Shown piece after piece: positions 29,518 through 38,618 of a stretch of DNA of 64,000 nucleotides. A program made the position numbers and the translations under genes. The DNA is from Enterococcus sp. DIV1094. GTDB lineage: Bacteria; Bacillota; Bacilli; Lactobacillales; Enterococcaceae. Each line of letters opens with the position of its first letter. Positions within the stretch are counted from its first letter, which is position 1. The stretch lies in NCBI RefSeq assembly GCF_017316305.2, contig NZ_CP147250.1, forward strand, positions 1,976,001 to 2,040,000, given 5' to 3'. The notes beneath the pieces were generated by a model. It ran no database searches, was not told the DNA's origin, and was given only the letters and a program-made list of their open reading frames with translations.

Positions 29518-30399
29518 ATGGAGAAAAAAACTGTAAAAAAAGCAGTCATTCCTGCGGCAGGTTTAGGAACGCGTTTTTTACCTGCAACAAAGGCAATGGC
29601 AAAAGAAATGTTGCCGATCGTTGATAAACCAACGATCCAATTTATCGTAGAAGAAGCTTTAGCATCTGGCATCGAAGATATTTTGATCGTGACTGGAAAA
29701 GAGAAGCGCCCGATCGAAGACCACTTTGATTCAAATATCGAATTAGAATTGAATTTACAAGAATCGAATAAAACAGATTTGCTAAAACTAGTCGAAGAAA
29801 CAACAAAAGTCAATCTTCATTTTATCCGTCAATCTCATCCACTAGGGCTTGGTCATGCGGTATTACAAGCAAAGACATTTGTTGGTGATGAACCATTTAT
29901 CGTCATGCTCGGTGATGATTTGATGGAAGATGAGGTCCCACTGACAAAACAATTGATTTTAGATTATGAAAAGACAAGTGGATCGACTGTGGCGGTCATG
30001 AAGGTTCCTCATGAAGAGACATCGAAATATGGGATCATCGATCCACAAGTCAAAGAGTCAGAGGGTTTGTATGAAGTAAAGCGATTCGTCGAAAAACCAA
30101 CGCCTGAAAAAGCACCGAGTGATTTAGCGATCATCGGACGCTACTTGTTGACACCAGAAATTTTTGAACTTTTAGAGACACAAAAACCTGGAGCTGGCAA
30201 TGAGGTCCAATTAACGGATGCCATCGATGAGTTGAATAAAAAACAGCCCGTATATGCGAGAGAATTCAAAGGCTCTAGATACGATGTTGGTGATAAATTT
30301 GGTTATCTAAAAACAAGTATCGAATACGGCTTAGGTCATCCTGAAATCAGCGAACAGCTCAAACAATACCTCATTGATTTAAGTCGTTCTCTTGACTAA
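29518..30399 (+). CDS. galU: UTP-glucose-1-phosphate uridylyltransferase
   Basis: Makes UDP-glucose for glycolipids, teichoic acid decoration and capsule. [23 protein letters not shown] is the nucleotide-binding signature; [18 protein letters not shown] and the Lys-containing [12 protein letters not shown] are also present. About 293 residues from ATG 29518; the upstream ATG at 29497 lacks a ribosome binding site. Probably co-transcribed with gpsA. Confidence 0.94.
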   Translation: MEKKTVKKAVIPAAGLGTRFLPATKAMAKEMLPIVDKPTIQFIVEEALASGIEDILIVTGKEKRPIEDHFDSNIELELNLQESNKTDLLKLVEETTKVNLHFIRQSHPLGLGHAVLQAKTFVGDEPFIVMLGDDLMEDEVPLTKQLILDYEKTSGSTVAVMKVPHEETSKYGIIDPQVKESEGLYEVKRFVEKPTPEKAPSDLAIIGRYLLTPEIFELLETQKPGAGNEVQLTDAIDELNKKQPVYAREFKGSRYDVGDKFGYLKTSIEYGLGHPEISEQLKQYLIDLSRSLD

Positions 30400-30460
30400 A
30401 ATAGTACAAATAGATAAATAAAATCATGAGAAAGAATAGTAAATGGGGTGTATTGCATAC

Positions 30461-30835
30461 ATGGGGATTCTAATCAATAGTGCACAAACGTTTCTTGATG
30501 GATTGAAATGGTTGATGGAAGGAAATAATTGGCTGTTTTTACTGCCAGTATTATTTATTAGTTTATTTACGATGTTATATATGGTCAGAATAAAAGAAAC
30601 CTTTTTGATTTTTATATGGTACTTGGCAACAGTGGCAATCAGCAGTTTGATCATCGTTCTTTTGTGGGGCGACCAACAGGCATTTATTTTTGCAGCAGCA
30701 TTTCTCGTGCTGTACCTCTTTGCCTATATCCCTTACCTGCTCAAAAGATTCCATGTTGTCAAAAAAGGTCGGCATGCTGCCTCTTCAAGCCGATCGAAAG
30801 ATGTTTCGGAAAGACAAACAAGATCTGGCCGCTGA
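30461..30835 (+). CDS. Hypothetical small membrane protein
   Basis: About 124 residues with three hydrophobic segments (LFLLPVLFISLFTMLYMV, FLIFIWYLATVAISSLIIVLL, FIFAAAFLVLYLFAYIPYLL) and a basic Ser/Arg-rich cytoplasmic tail. ATG 30461 has GGGGTG ten bases upstream; ATG 30443 is an alternative. It follows galU by about 60 bp and may share its transcript. No family recognised. Confidence 0.55.
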   Translation: MGILINSAQTFLDGLKWLMEGNNWLFLLPVLFISLFTMLYMVRIKETFLIFIWYLATVAISSLIIVLLWGDQQAFIFAAAFLVLYLFAYIPYLLKRFHVVKKGRHAASSSRSKDVSERQTRSGR

Positions 30836-31336
30836 TATTTTGATGCTTGCACTTGTTCAGCAGTTTCCTTACAATAGATGCAGATAGAAATAACTAAAAA
30901 AGGCTCCTTGATCCTTAGCGGCAACTAACGATCAAGGAATGACCAGTCACACGTATACACCCTGACCGATCATTTTGCCATAGTCGATGCAACGCATCAA
31001 CCGCATTTATTGTACCTGATTTAAGGAGTATTTTCTACCTTATCAGGAGAAATAGCGGAAGAAGCGGGACAGTTTATTTGCTATGTCAAAAAAGATGTAC
31101 GTTCAAGCAAGTTGCTTGTTTAGGAAAGTTTCAAAAACTTCCAACAATACATCGTTCCTATCTATTACATGAAAACCGGAGAAATAATGATGCTGCTACA
31201 TCAGATTTTTTCGTGATTGTAATGAATAAGTGGTTAAGGTAAAGATGAGACTGAGTGCTTACTCCGTTTCATCTTTTTGTATTTTTCTTTTGACAGTTGT
31301 CTCTATGCTGAAATAGCAGAAGAAGAGGAGAAAAAG
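30836..31336. other. 500-bp stretch without a supported gene
   Basis: Contains an inverted repeat TCCTTGATC/GATCAAGGA (30905-30938) without a clear T-run, which may end the upstream transcript, and a hairpin around 31240-31278 (AAAGATGAGAC and GTTTCATCTTT followed by T's). Short open stretches such as one coding GEIAEEAGQFICYVKKDV hint at a decayed gene, but I cannot assign it. Confidence 0.4.
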
Positions 31337-31942
31337 ATGAGCCTACCCTATTTTGATTATTGCCAACAGCTTGAACAAAAATTAAGAATAGAAGAACCTT
31401 TGATGGAACAAGCAGGACGATGGATCGCTACACAAATTCGCCTAGGCGGATGCTTACATATTTTTGCTAGTCGCACTTTACAAGGGGTCGCTTATGAGTT
31501 TTGGCAACAATGTCCGAAAATATTACCTAGTCAGTTGATCGAGCACCCCGCCGCAGGGATTTATGAGACGTTGGAAGGAACTGGTCATGCAATCATTGAG
31601 CAGATCAATACGCACCCAGAGGATATTTTTCTGCTTCTATCAAATGAAGGAAGAAACCCTGCGATCATTGAATTAGCAGAATGGATCAAAGCACAAGGGC
31701 ACCTGTTGATCGTGATCACCGGATTTGATCTATCCCGAAGTATCAAGTCAAGACATAGTAGCGGATTACGGCTATATGAATACGCGGATCTGGTACTAGA
31801 TAATTATGCAACGCTAGGCGATGCAGTCCTTACGCTTCCTAAATTTGAACTAGCAATATGCGGCACTGCGTCGTTAGCGACCCAAGTGTTGTTGCAGCAG
31901 ATCGTCTATTTTGCAGTGCTTCATTTATTTGAGAGTCACTAA
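31337..31942 (+). CDS. SIS-domain phosphosugar-binding protein
   Basis: A 201-residue protein with a single SIS (sugar isomerase) fold: GCLHIFASRTLQGVAYE resembles the first sugar-phosphate loop, IFLLLSNEGRNPAIIELAEW the Ser-rich loop with the S-x-S/N-G-x-N pattern, then GHLLIVITGFD. Similar to SIS_2 proteins that bind phosphosugars or act as isomerases or regulators. ATG 31337 behind GAGGAG. Alone, with its own strong terminator, so the substrate cannot be guessed. Confidence 0.7.
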   Translation: MSLPYFDYCQQLEQKLRIEEPLMEQAGRWIATQIRLGGCLHIFASRTLQGVAYEFWQQCPKILPSQLIEHPAAGIYETLEGTGHAIIEQINTHPEDIFLLLSNEGRNPAIIELAEWIKAQGHLLIVITGFDLSRSIKSRHSSGLRLYEYADLVLDNYATLGDAVLTLPKFELAICGTASLATQVLLQQIVYFAVLHLFESH

Positions 31943-31966
31943 TAGATAAAATAAAAATAGTCCGAA

Positions 31967-32012
31967 AAAGAGACAAGAAAGAATTAAGATAATTCTTTCT
32001 TGTCTCTTTATA
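31967..32012 (+). terminator. Strong terminator after the SIS gene
   Basis: A perfect 20-bp stem starting AAAGAGACAAG and ending CTTGTCTCTTT around a three-base loop. Confidence 0.75.
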
Positions 32013-32122
32013 CACGTTGATGAAAGAGTCTTCCCCAAAACTCTTTACACTCCAATTATAGTACATTTGTTATGAATATTGCAATGAAGATACCTAATGA
32101 AAATGAAAAGAAAGGAGAAATG

Positions 32123-32227
32123 ATGACAGAAATTGAACTAAAACGAGGATTCGATTGTAAAATTATTGGAATAAAAATGTATAAATATTCGCAAAATGCT
32201 AAATTATCTTTTTTTATTCGTCAGTAG
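32123..32227 (+). CDS. Possible small protein of 34 residues
   Basis: ATG at 32123 after AAAGGAG (32111-32117) begins a 34-codon frame ending at TAG 32225. The start MTEIELKRGFDCKIIGIK resembles an SH3-like FeoA opening, so it may be a truncated FeoA-like gene, but this is a weak likeness. The good ribosome binding site is the main support. It lies in a 520-bp gap before the YfcC-type transporter gene. Confidence 0.3.
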   Translation: MTEIELKRGFDCKIIGIKMYKYSQNAKLSFFIRQ

Positions 32228-32463
32228 AAATGAAAATATACAGACGAGAACGCACAAATTGTAAAAATAGAAAAAGAATTTTAATCATTTTTTATAGGAA
32301 GAATGACTGATACAAAAGCATTTATGAAAAAAAGCTTGTTTTAGTCAATGAAAATCAATAAAATTTTTTAATTGTTTATTCATGTGGTATAGAACATTTT
32401 ACTGTATAATCGATTTGCTTATTCATTATCAATAAAAATGTAACAAGAAAGGAAGAACTAGTT

Positions 32464-34203
32464 TTGAAGGAAAAAAATTCTTCGCTGAAGAAAAAACGGG
32501 ACTTTACCAAAATGACAACTCCGCATACGTATGTCATTATTTTTGGTGTAGTTGTACTTGCCTGGATATTGACGTTTATCGTACCAGCTGGGAGATTCAG
32601 TACGCAAGATATTGAATACAAAGATGCAAATGGAGAAACGAGTACAAGAACGGTATTACGGCAAGATTCATTCCGTTATGCCTATGAATTAGATAAGGCA
32701 TTTGTGTTTGATCAACTGGAAGAATTGCAAAATAATCCAAGTGAAAGAGAAAAACTAGCTGTTCCTGAAGAGGGATTAGAAGATGTCCTTGCAGCTGGTG
32801 AAAAAAATTTGAGCCAAGAGAAGTTAGATGAAATCTCGTTGACAGATGATGTGTTATATGATGAATACGGGGAAGATATCTATGATACATCAAAGAAACT
32901 CCATAAAACAGCGAAGCTATGGGGAACAGATAACTTTGGTGGATTTGGCTTTTTGAACTTTGTTTTTGAAGGGCTTGTATCAGGAGATAAATATGGATCA
33001 GCAGTAGGAATCGCTGCACTTATTTTAGTCGTTGGTGGTGCTTTTGGGATCATCATGCGTACGGGTGCAATCGATGCAGGTATTTATGCTTTTATCAATA
33101 AGACGCGTGGCCTAGAACGTTTAGCTTTACCGCTATTATTCTTTGCATTTTCATTTGGGGGCGCAACATTCGGTATGGCTGAAGAAGTCATACCATTTTC
33201 AATGGTGATGGTGCCGTTTGTGATCGCTTTAGGTTACGATTCGATTGTTGCCGTCACGGTCACCTACGTTGCTTCGCAAGTAGGGAATGCCACGTCATGG
33301 ATGAGCCCATTCAGTGTGGCAGTTGCCCAAGGGATCGCAGGTATTCCAGTCTTATCGGGTGCAACGTTCCGATTGATCATGTGGGTCGTCGTGACTGCAC
33401 TTTCAGCTGGTTATTTGATGATCTATGGTGAAAAAGTTCGGAAAAAACCAGAAAGTTCATTGACGTATAAATCAGATGAATACTTCCGTAACCACTTGAA
33501 GAAAACGTCTGATGAGCAAAAACCATTTACACTAGGACACAAATTGATTTTAGTAGAAATGCTGATCGTCTTAGTTTGGATCGTTTGGGGAGTCACTCAA
33601 AAAGGCTACTATATCCCAGAGATCGCCTCGCAATTTTTCGTTATGGGGTTAGTCGCAGGGATCATTGCTGTGCTATTCAAACTTGATGGTATGACAGTCA
33701 ATGATATTGCATCATCTTTCCAATCAGGTGCCGCAGATTTAGCTGGAACGGCGATCGTTGTTGGGATGGCAAAAGGTATCTTACTTGTATTAGGTGGATC
33801 AGATGCCTCTGTGCCTTCTGCGCTTAATACGATTTTACACAGTATTGGAACAGCATTGACTGGCGTACCAGCAGTGATCGGTGCATGGGCGATGTATGTT
33901 TTCCAAAGTTTGTTCAACCTCGTCGTAACATCAAATTCTGGTCAAGCAGCATTGACAATGCCGATTATGGCTCCGTTAGCTGATTTAGTTGGTGTTTCAC
34001 GTCAAGTTGCAGTCTTGGCTTATCAATTAGGTTCCGGCTTCATGGACGCCTTCACGCCAGTTTCTGCTAGCTTGATCGGCGTATTAGGTGTTGCACGGAT
34101 CGAATGGGCAAAATGGGCAAGATTCCAAATCAAAATGCAAGGTTTCTTCTTTGTTTTAGGAACGATCTTCATTATGATAGCCATTGCAATCGGACTTCAA
34201 TAA
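32464..34203 (+). CDS. YfcC-family membrane transporter
   Basis: A 579-residue permease of the YfcC/ArcD-like group. The first helix is at about 22-42 (TYVIIFGVVVLAWILTFIVPAG) followed by a large acidic external insertion (about 55-150), then ten or so helices with GGAFGIIMRTGAID and QVGNATSWMSPFSVAVAQG, conserved in YfcC proteins. Substrates of this family are poorly known (amino acids or peptides suggested). It starts with TTG 32464 behind AAAGGAAG. It precedes isoaspartyl dipeptidase, suggesting import of dipeptides or isoaspartyl products. Confidence 0.75.
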   Translation: MKEKNSSLKKKRDFTKMTTPHTYVIIFGVVVLAWILTFIVPAGRFSTQDIEYKDANGETSTRTVLRQDSFRYAYELDKAFVFDQLEELQNNPSEREKLAVPEEGLEDVLAAGEKNLSQEKLDEISLTDDVLYDEYGEDIYDTSKKLHKTAKLWGTDNFGGFGFLNFVFEGLVSGDKYGSAVGIAALILVVGGAFGIIMRTGAIDAGIYAFINKTRGLERLALPLLFFAFSFGGATFGMAEEVIPFSMVMVPFVIALGYDSIVAVTVTYVASQVGNATSWMSPFSVAVAQGIAGIPVLSGATFRLIMWVVVTALSAGYLMIYGEKVRKKPESSLTYKSDEYFRNHLKKTSDEQKPFTLGHKLILVEMLIVLVWIVWGVTQKGYYIPEIASQFFVMGLVAGIIAVLFKLDGMTVNDIASSFQSGAADLAGTAIVVGMAKGILLVLGGSDASVPSALNTILHSIGTALTGVPAVIGAWAMYVFQSLFNLVVTSNSGQAALTMPIMAPLADLVGVSRQVAVLAYQLGSGFMDAFTPVSASLIGVLGVARIEWAKWARFQIKMQGFFFVLGTIFIMIAIAIGLQ

Positions 34204-34250
34204 AGAAAAAAACTGTTTTTATCAAATAGAGAAGCTGTGCCAACTGAGCG

Positions 34251-34328
34251 CAGCTCCGAGAGAATAAGCGAGAAAAGCCGAAAGTATTTTCATATTTTGG
34301 ATTTTCTCGCTTATTTCCTAAGGAGCTG
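34251..34328. repeat. Long imperfect inverted repeat between the transporter and iadA
   Basis: CAGCTCC + AATAAGCGAGAAAA on the left pairs with TTTTCTCGCTTATT + GGAGCTG on the right, with a mismatched inner bulge and a 24-base loop. No T-run follows, so it is not a simple terminator; it could stabilise or attenuate the bicistronic mRNA. Confidence 0.6.
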
Positions 34329-34408
34329 ACGGCTGTTCGATGGTTTGTTGTTCAGTCATTTGAAAAATGGTGGCAGTATCAGTGATTTATATAAAGGAGA
34401 GGACACGT

Positions 34409-35599
34409 ATGAAACTTATTCGACAAATCGATGTCTATGCACCAGAATATCTTGGTAAGAAAGATGTGTTAGTGGCAGGGAATAAAATCGTTGCCTTAGA
34501 AGAACGATTATCCGGTGGTTACGAGGAATTGAACGTGGAAGAAATTTCAGGGGATGGAAAAATTTTGACCCCAGGATTTATTGATGCGCATTTCCATATT
34601 TTAGGAGGCGGAGGCGAGGGTGGCTATCATAACCGTACGCCTGAAGTAACCCTTAGCCAATTAACCACAGCTGGTGTCACAACGGTCGTAGGGTGTATCG
34701 GGACAGATGGTGAAGGGCGAGATATGACTGCTTTGATCAGTAAAGCAAGAGGGTTAGAGGCAGAAGGGGTGTCTACCTATGTTTATGTTGGTTCCTATCG
34801 CTTACCAGTTAAGACTGTTACAGACTCATTGATCAAGGACTTTTTGACAATTGATAAAATCATCGGAATCGGAGAAATCGCTGTTTCTGATCATCGTTCT
34901 TCTCAACCGACCTTTGAAGAGTTTGCTCACGCAGTAGCAGATGCGCGTGTTGGCGGCATGTTATCAGGTAAAGCTGGAATCGTGAATGTCCATCTAGGTG
35001 GAGGAAAAAGAAAACTCGACTTACTGGATCGAATCGTTGAAGAAACTGAGATTCCGATCACTCAGTTTTACCCAACTCATGCGAATCGGACGACTGAATT
35101 ATTAGAGGCATGTATCGAATTTGCGAAAAAAGGAGGAACCATCGATTTCACAGCAAGTGAAGATCCTGATTTTTGGGAGAAGACCGATGGCGAAGTCCGT
35201 TTTAGTAAAGCATTGAAACAATTACTGGAAGCGCAAGTCTCCCTCGATAATTTCACCTTGACCTCTGATGGACAAGGCAGTTTGCCGTATTTCGATGAAG
35301 AGAATCGGTTTATTGGAATGGGCGTTGGTAGCGCGAAGTCCTTGCTTGTTGGTATAAAAGAAGCCGTTCAAAAAGAAAATATTCCACTAGACATCGCTTT
35401 ACGAGCAGTTACTTGTAATCCTGCAAGAATCCTAAAATTAGAGCAAAAAGGTAGAATCGCTGTTGGCAAGGATGCGGATCTTTGTATTCTTGATAAAGAA
35501 ACGCTAGAGATCGATACTGTGATTGCCAATGGGAAACTAATGGTTCAAGAGAAACAAGTGAAAGTTTGGGGAACGTTTGAACAAATCATTAACAACTAA
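34409..35599 (+). CDS. iadA: Isoaspartyl dipeptidase (beta-aspartyl peptidase)
   Basis: Amidohydrolase-superfamily zinc peptidase that hydrolyses beta-aspartyl dipeptides from damaged proteins. Metal motif DAHFHILGGGGEGG (about 60-73), then GEIAVSD, NVHLGGG, YPTHANRT, and catalytic Asp in LTSDGQGS. 396 residues from ATG 34409 behind AAAGGAGAGG; the frame begins upstream at 34367 without a site. Follows the YfcC-type transporter by about 200 bp; both probably scavenge peptides. Confidence 0.9.
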   Translation: MKLIRQIDVYAPEYLGKKDVLVAGNKIVALEERLSGGYEELNVEEISGDGKILTPGFIDAHFHILGGGGEGGYHNRTPEVTLSQLTTAGVTTVVGCIGTDGEGRDMTALISKARGLEAEGVSTYVYVGSYRLPVKTVTDSLIKDFLTIDKIIGIGEIAVSDHRSSQPTFEEFAHAVADARVGGMLSGKAGIVNVHLGGGKRKLDLLDRIVEETEIPITQFYPTHANRTTELLEACIEFAKKGGTIDFTASEDPDFWEKTDGEVRFSKALKQLLEAQVSLDNFTLTSDGQGSLPYFDEENRFIGMGVGSAKSLLVGIKEAVQKENIPLDIALRAVTCNPARILKLEQKGRIAVGKDADLCILDKETLEIDTVIANGKLMVQEKQVKVWGTFEQIINN

Positions 35600-35690
35600 A
35601 TAACGCTTTAAGCATTCTGTTTGTTTGTTTTTATAATTGGTGTTACTCTAAAAACAGTTAGATAAGACAAATTTTAGAGGAGGAATTATT

Positions 35691-35912
35691 ATGGCAGATT
35701 TAGAAGGACGCTCTAAAGATTTGAAAGACAAAGTTGCAGGCGAAGGCAAAGAAGCCTATGGTAAAGCAACAGGCGACAAAAGCAAAGAAACAGAAGGTAA
35801 AGCCCAATCTGTAGGTGCAGATATCAAGAGCAAAGCTCGTAATATCGGCGATGAGATCAAAGAAGGTTTTGAAGATGTAAAAGAAAAATTTTCAAAAAAA
35901 GACCATAAGTAA
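35691..35912 (+). CDS. CsbD-family stress protein
   Basis: A 73-residue, Lys/Glu/Gly-rich protein with the pattern [34 protein letters not shown], typical of CsbD-like proteins induced by general stress. Cytoplasmic; mechanism unknown. ATG 35691 behind GGAGGA. Own terminator. Confidence 0.85.
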   Translation: MADLEGRSKDLKDKVAGEGKEAYGKATGDKSKETEGKAQSVGADIKSKARNIGDEIKEGFEDVKEKFSKKDHK

Positions 35913-35935
35913 TCTTTTTAGCTGAGAATTTTCGT

Positions 35936-35973
35936 AAAAAAAGCGTCCACCTCAATGGTAGGACGCTTTTTTT
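35936..35973 (+). terminator. Terminator between csbD-like gene and convergent ABC operon
   Basis: AAAAAAGCGTCC-ACCTCAATGGTA-GGACGCTTTTTTT; symmetric, so it serves both sides. Confidence 0.88.
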
Positions 35974-35974
35974 G

Positions 35975-36640
35975 CTATTCAAAATGAATAGGTGTGAACA
36001 TTTTATTTTTTAATTCGATGACGTCATCACATTTTTTAGCTACTTCCAATTCGTGTGTCACAATGATGATACAGCGATCTTGTTCATGCGCAATTTCCTG
36101 GAAGAGTTGAACGATTTCTTGTGAAGTCGTTTCATCGAGGTTTCCTGTTGGTTCGTCCGCGATGATCAATTGGTGTTCGCAACAAATCGCTCGCACGATT
36201 GCTACACGTTGTTGTTGTCCACCAGACAATTTCGTCACTTGCTGGTTGGCGAGTGTTTCATTTATCCCAACGCGTGCGAGTCGGTCAAGTGCCACTTGTC
36301 GGTAGTCTTTCTTTGGCGTATTTGAAATTTCCATGGCAGCGATGACGTTATCGACAGCCGAAAGGTAAGGCAACAAGTTGTACGCCTGAAAAATGATCGA
36401 TACATCATTTTTACGATAATTACGCAACCCTATTTTAGCTAACGAACGGTCTTCATAATAAACAGTGCCTTCTTTCGGTGTATCAAGTCCTGAGATCAAG
36501 GAAAGAAAGGTCGTTTTGCCTGAGCCGCTTGCGCCTAATATGGCATACATCTTGCCTTTCTCAAATGATAAATCAACATTTCTGTAAAGCGCCTCTGCTG
36601 GATTTTGATACCAGAAGCTCAAGTTTTCTGTACGTAACAT
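35975..36640 (-). CDS. ABC transporter ATPase, MacB/LolD type
   Basis: A 221-residue ATPase: Walker [13 protein letters not shown], signature [14 protein letters not shown], Walker [14 protein letters not shown]. This subgroup partners FtsX-like permeases in export or mechanotransmission, often of peptides or antibiotics. Follows the permease gene by 13 bp in the same operon. Confidence 0.87.
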   Translation of the reverse strand: MLRTENLSFWYQNPAEALYRNVDLSFEKGKMYAILGASGSGKTTFLSLISGLDTPKEGTVYYEDRSLAKIGLRNYRKNDVSIIFQAYNLLPYLSAVDNVIAAMEISNTPKKDYRQVALDRLARVGINETLANQQVTKLSGGQQQRVAIVRAICCEHQLIIADEPTGNLDETTSQEIVQLFQEIAHEQDRCIIIVTHELEVAKKCDDVIELKNKMFTPIHFE

Positions 36641-36653
36641 CCAATATCCTCCT

Positions 36654-38153
36654 TTAGTTCAATAAGATTTTTCGTGGGTTTAGTCGCAATATGCCGATGG
36701 AGGCTAGGAAAACAGAGAGTAAGCTGATCCCAAATGCGACACCTGCTAATAAACCAAGTTGAGTGGGTTGGACCGCGATTTCGAGGTCACTTACTTGTTC
36801 TGAGACAGTAAACGGATTACTCGTACCACCCGGTTGTCCGCCAGGTCCGCGATTGCCGCCACCAGGCATTTGGTTTCCTTGTTGACCACTCGGTGAGTTG
36901 GTGGTTGTTTCGGTTTGTTGATCAAGGAGTTGTTGACCGAGAGTATTTGCAACGACATTTCCGGTAAATGAAGCCACACCTAATGCAACGATCATACATA
37001 TGGCCACTTCTGTGAACAATTGAAGGATGATTTTACTTCGGGATTCACCTAATGAGAGTAATACCCCTAATTCATGGCGACGTTCACGAATCGTGATCAT
37101 AATGATCAATGTCAAAATGATGATTCCGGCAACTGCAACGAGTAAGACGACATTTTGTGAGAAGCTTGCGACATTATTAAGTGGTTCAAGCATTGCTTGG
37201 AACATCGTATCATTTGATTGCAGACTGAATGTTGACGTATCGATCAGTTTTTCAGCTTCGGTGATGAAAGCTTCCATTTTATTCGGATCAGCAAGTGTAT
37301 AGACCGCAGAATCGATCGTTTCCTCATCTGTTGAGCCATTCAATGTGTTAGCAAACGTATAATAAGTATATAGAGTATTTGCTGGATTCATGAAATTGAA
37401 GTTCATGCCCATACTACTGCTTGTTTCACTTGACTCATAGATTCCTTTGATCGTCATTTCATAAGTGGTGTCTTCGTCTTCTGTGCTAGTAACAACAAAA
37501 GTATCACCAACGGCCAAGTCATTAGCACTAGCGAGAGTGGAATCGATCACTACATTATTGGTATCTTTATCGCTTTCGGTGATGCCTTCACCTTCGATGA
37601 TTTTTGCTGTGCCATCTGTAAATCCGCTAGTCTGTGCTGTGTCAGATACACCGCTGACTTGAAAATCTGCTTGAGTCATTTGTGGTTTGCCATTCATTCC
37701 ACCACCCATATTTTCATCGTTTGGCATCGTGTCAGCTTCTGTTTCCTCTGACGTTTCAGTGCTATCAGAACTTGAAATGGCGGTAATGCCGCTACTTGCT
37801 AAAGCTGTCGCAGAACTTTCAAAGGAATAGCTTGCCACATTATCTAGAGCGGCGATCTTTTCGGCATCACTGACTGAAACAGGCGTGAGTGAAAAACTTC
37901 CAGGATCAGGTCTACCACCTGACTCAGAATCTGTGGTATCTTCTTGTTTTTGGAAAGCTGCTTCACGATTTGCACTTAAAGTGACGGTTGCCCCCACATC
38001 TTTTTGTGCTTGTTCTGCTGCTTGTTGTGCGGCACTACGTATGGTTAATCCCGCAAGGACAAAGACGAGGATTGCTGTAAATACTGCAAATAATAGCAAG
38101 GATCGTCCCCATTTTACCTTGGTACTTTTTAATGCTCGTTTGAAAAAATTCAT
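36654..38153 (-). CDS. FtsX/MacB-like ABC transporter permease
   Basis: A 499-residue permease: helix 1 (LLLFAVFTAILVFVLAGLTI), a large extracellular MacB-PCD-like domain rich in Ser, Thr and acidic residues (about 45-330), then three helices from about 335. A Gly/Pro/Gln-rich low-complexity segment (about 423-445, between the second and third C-terminal helices) is unusual. Resembles the Vex-type exporters of streptococci, with one permease only. ATG 38153 behind AAAGGAG. Confidence 0.82.
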   Translation of the reverse strand: MNFFKRALKSTKVKWGRSLLLFAVFTAILVFVLAGLTIRSAAQQAAEQAQKDVGATVTLSANREAAFQKQEDTTDSESGGRPDPGSFSLTPVSVSDAEKIAALDNVASYSFESSATALASSGITAISSSDSTETSEETEADTMPNDENMGGGMNGKPQMTQADFQVSGVSDTAQTSGFTDGTAKIIEGEGITESDKDTNNVVIDSTLASANDLAVGDTFVVTSTEDEDTTYEMTIKGIYESSETSSSMGMNFNFMNPANTLYTYYTFANTLNGSTDEETIDSAVYTLADPNKMEAFITEAEKLIDTSTFSLQSNDTMFQAMLEPLNNVASFSQNVVLLVAVAGIIILTLIIMITIRERRHELGVLLSLGESRSKIILQLFTEVAICMIVALGVASFTGNVVANTLGQQLLDQQTETTTNSPSGQQGNQMPGGGNRGPGGQPGGTSNPFTVSEQVSDLEIAVQPTQLGLLAGVAFGISLLSVFLASIGILRLNPRKILLN

Positions 38154-38618
38154 TGGTTCGATCTCCTTTCGAATGAGTACAAGGAACAGAATAAAGGGAG
38201 TAGCTTAAGCCTACCTTAAAGAAAGACAACGACCAGAGACAGCAGAAAGCCAAAAAACAAGTCAAATGAAGCAGGAAATGAAAAACATTCTATAGTTATT
38301 GCGTAATTTATGTTAAAATAGACAAAGTATCTTCCAAAATGAAGGAAGAAAATGGTCTGGGAAAAACATAGAGACAGAAACAATCGTACATGCTAGCGAT
38401 TTGTTTGATTTGTTGTATAATAATGTGGAGCAGTTGATCGAGCAACTGGGGCAGTCCCGATTTTTTGTGTCAAAAAAGATCCTAAAAGCCTGTAAAAAAG
38501 CCGGAGTGTTGATTTTGATGAGAGCATCCGAAAATCAGGCACTCAGAAAATGGATCGTTTAAATAAAATAGAGAATCGACATCGTTAAACGAAGATGTCA
38601 TAAGAAGAGGTGAAATTT
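38154..38618. other. 465-bp intergenic region upstream of rnjB
   Basis: Divergent promoters are expected. TATAAT at 38416-38421 is a plausible -10 for rnjB, without a convincing -35. A hairpin CAGTTG-ATCGAG-CAACTG (38431-38448) and a GGGGCAGTCCC-ATTTTTT stretch just after could form an attenuator, giving rnjB a leader of nearly 190 nt. No gene supported. Confidence 0.35.

Noticed and set aside
38425..38562. Open frame upstream of rnjB reading VEQLIEQLGQSRFFVSKKIL to TAA
   Set aside because: No ATG and no ribosome binding site; its only start (GTG 38425) lies directly at the -10 of the likely rnjB promoter. Open length is not beyond chance.
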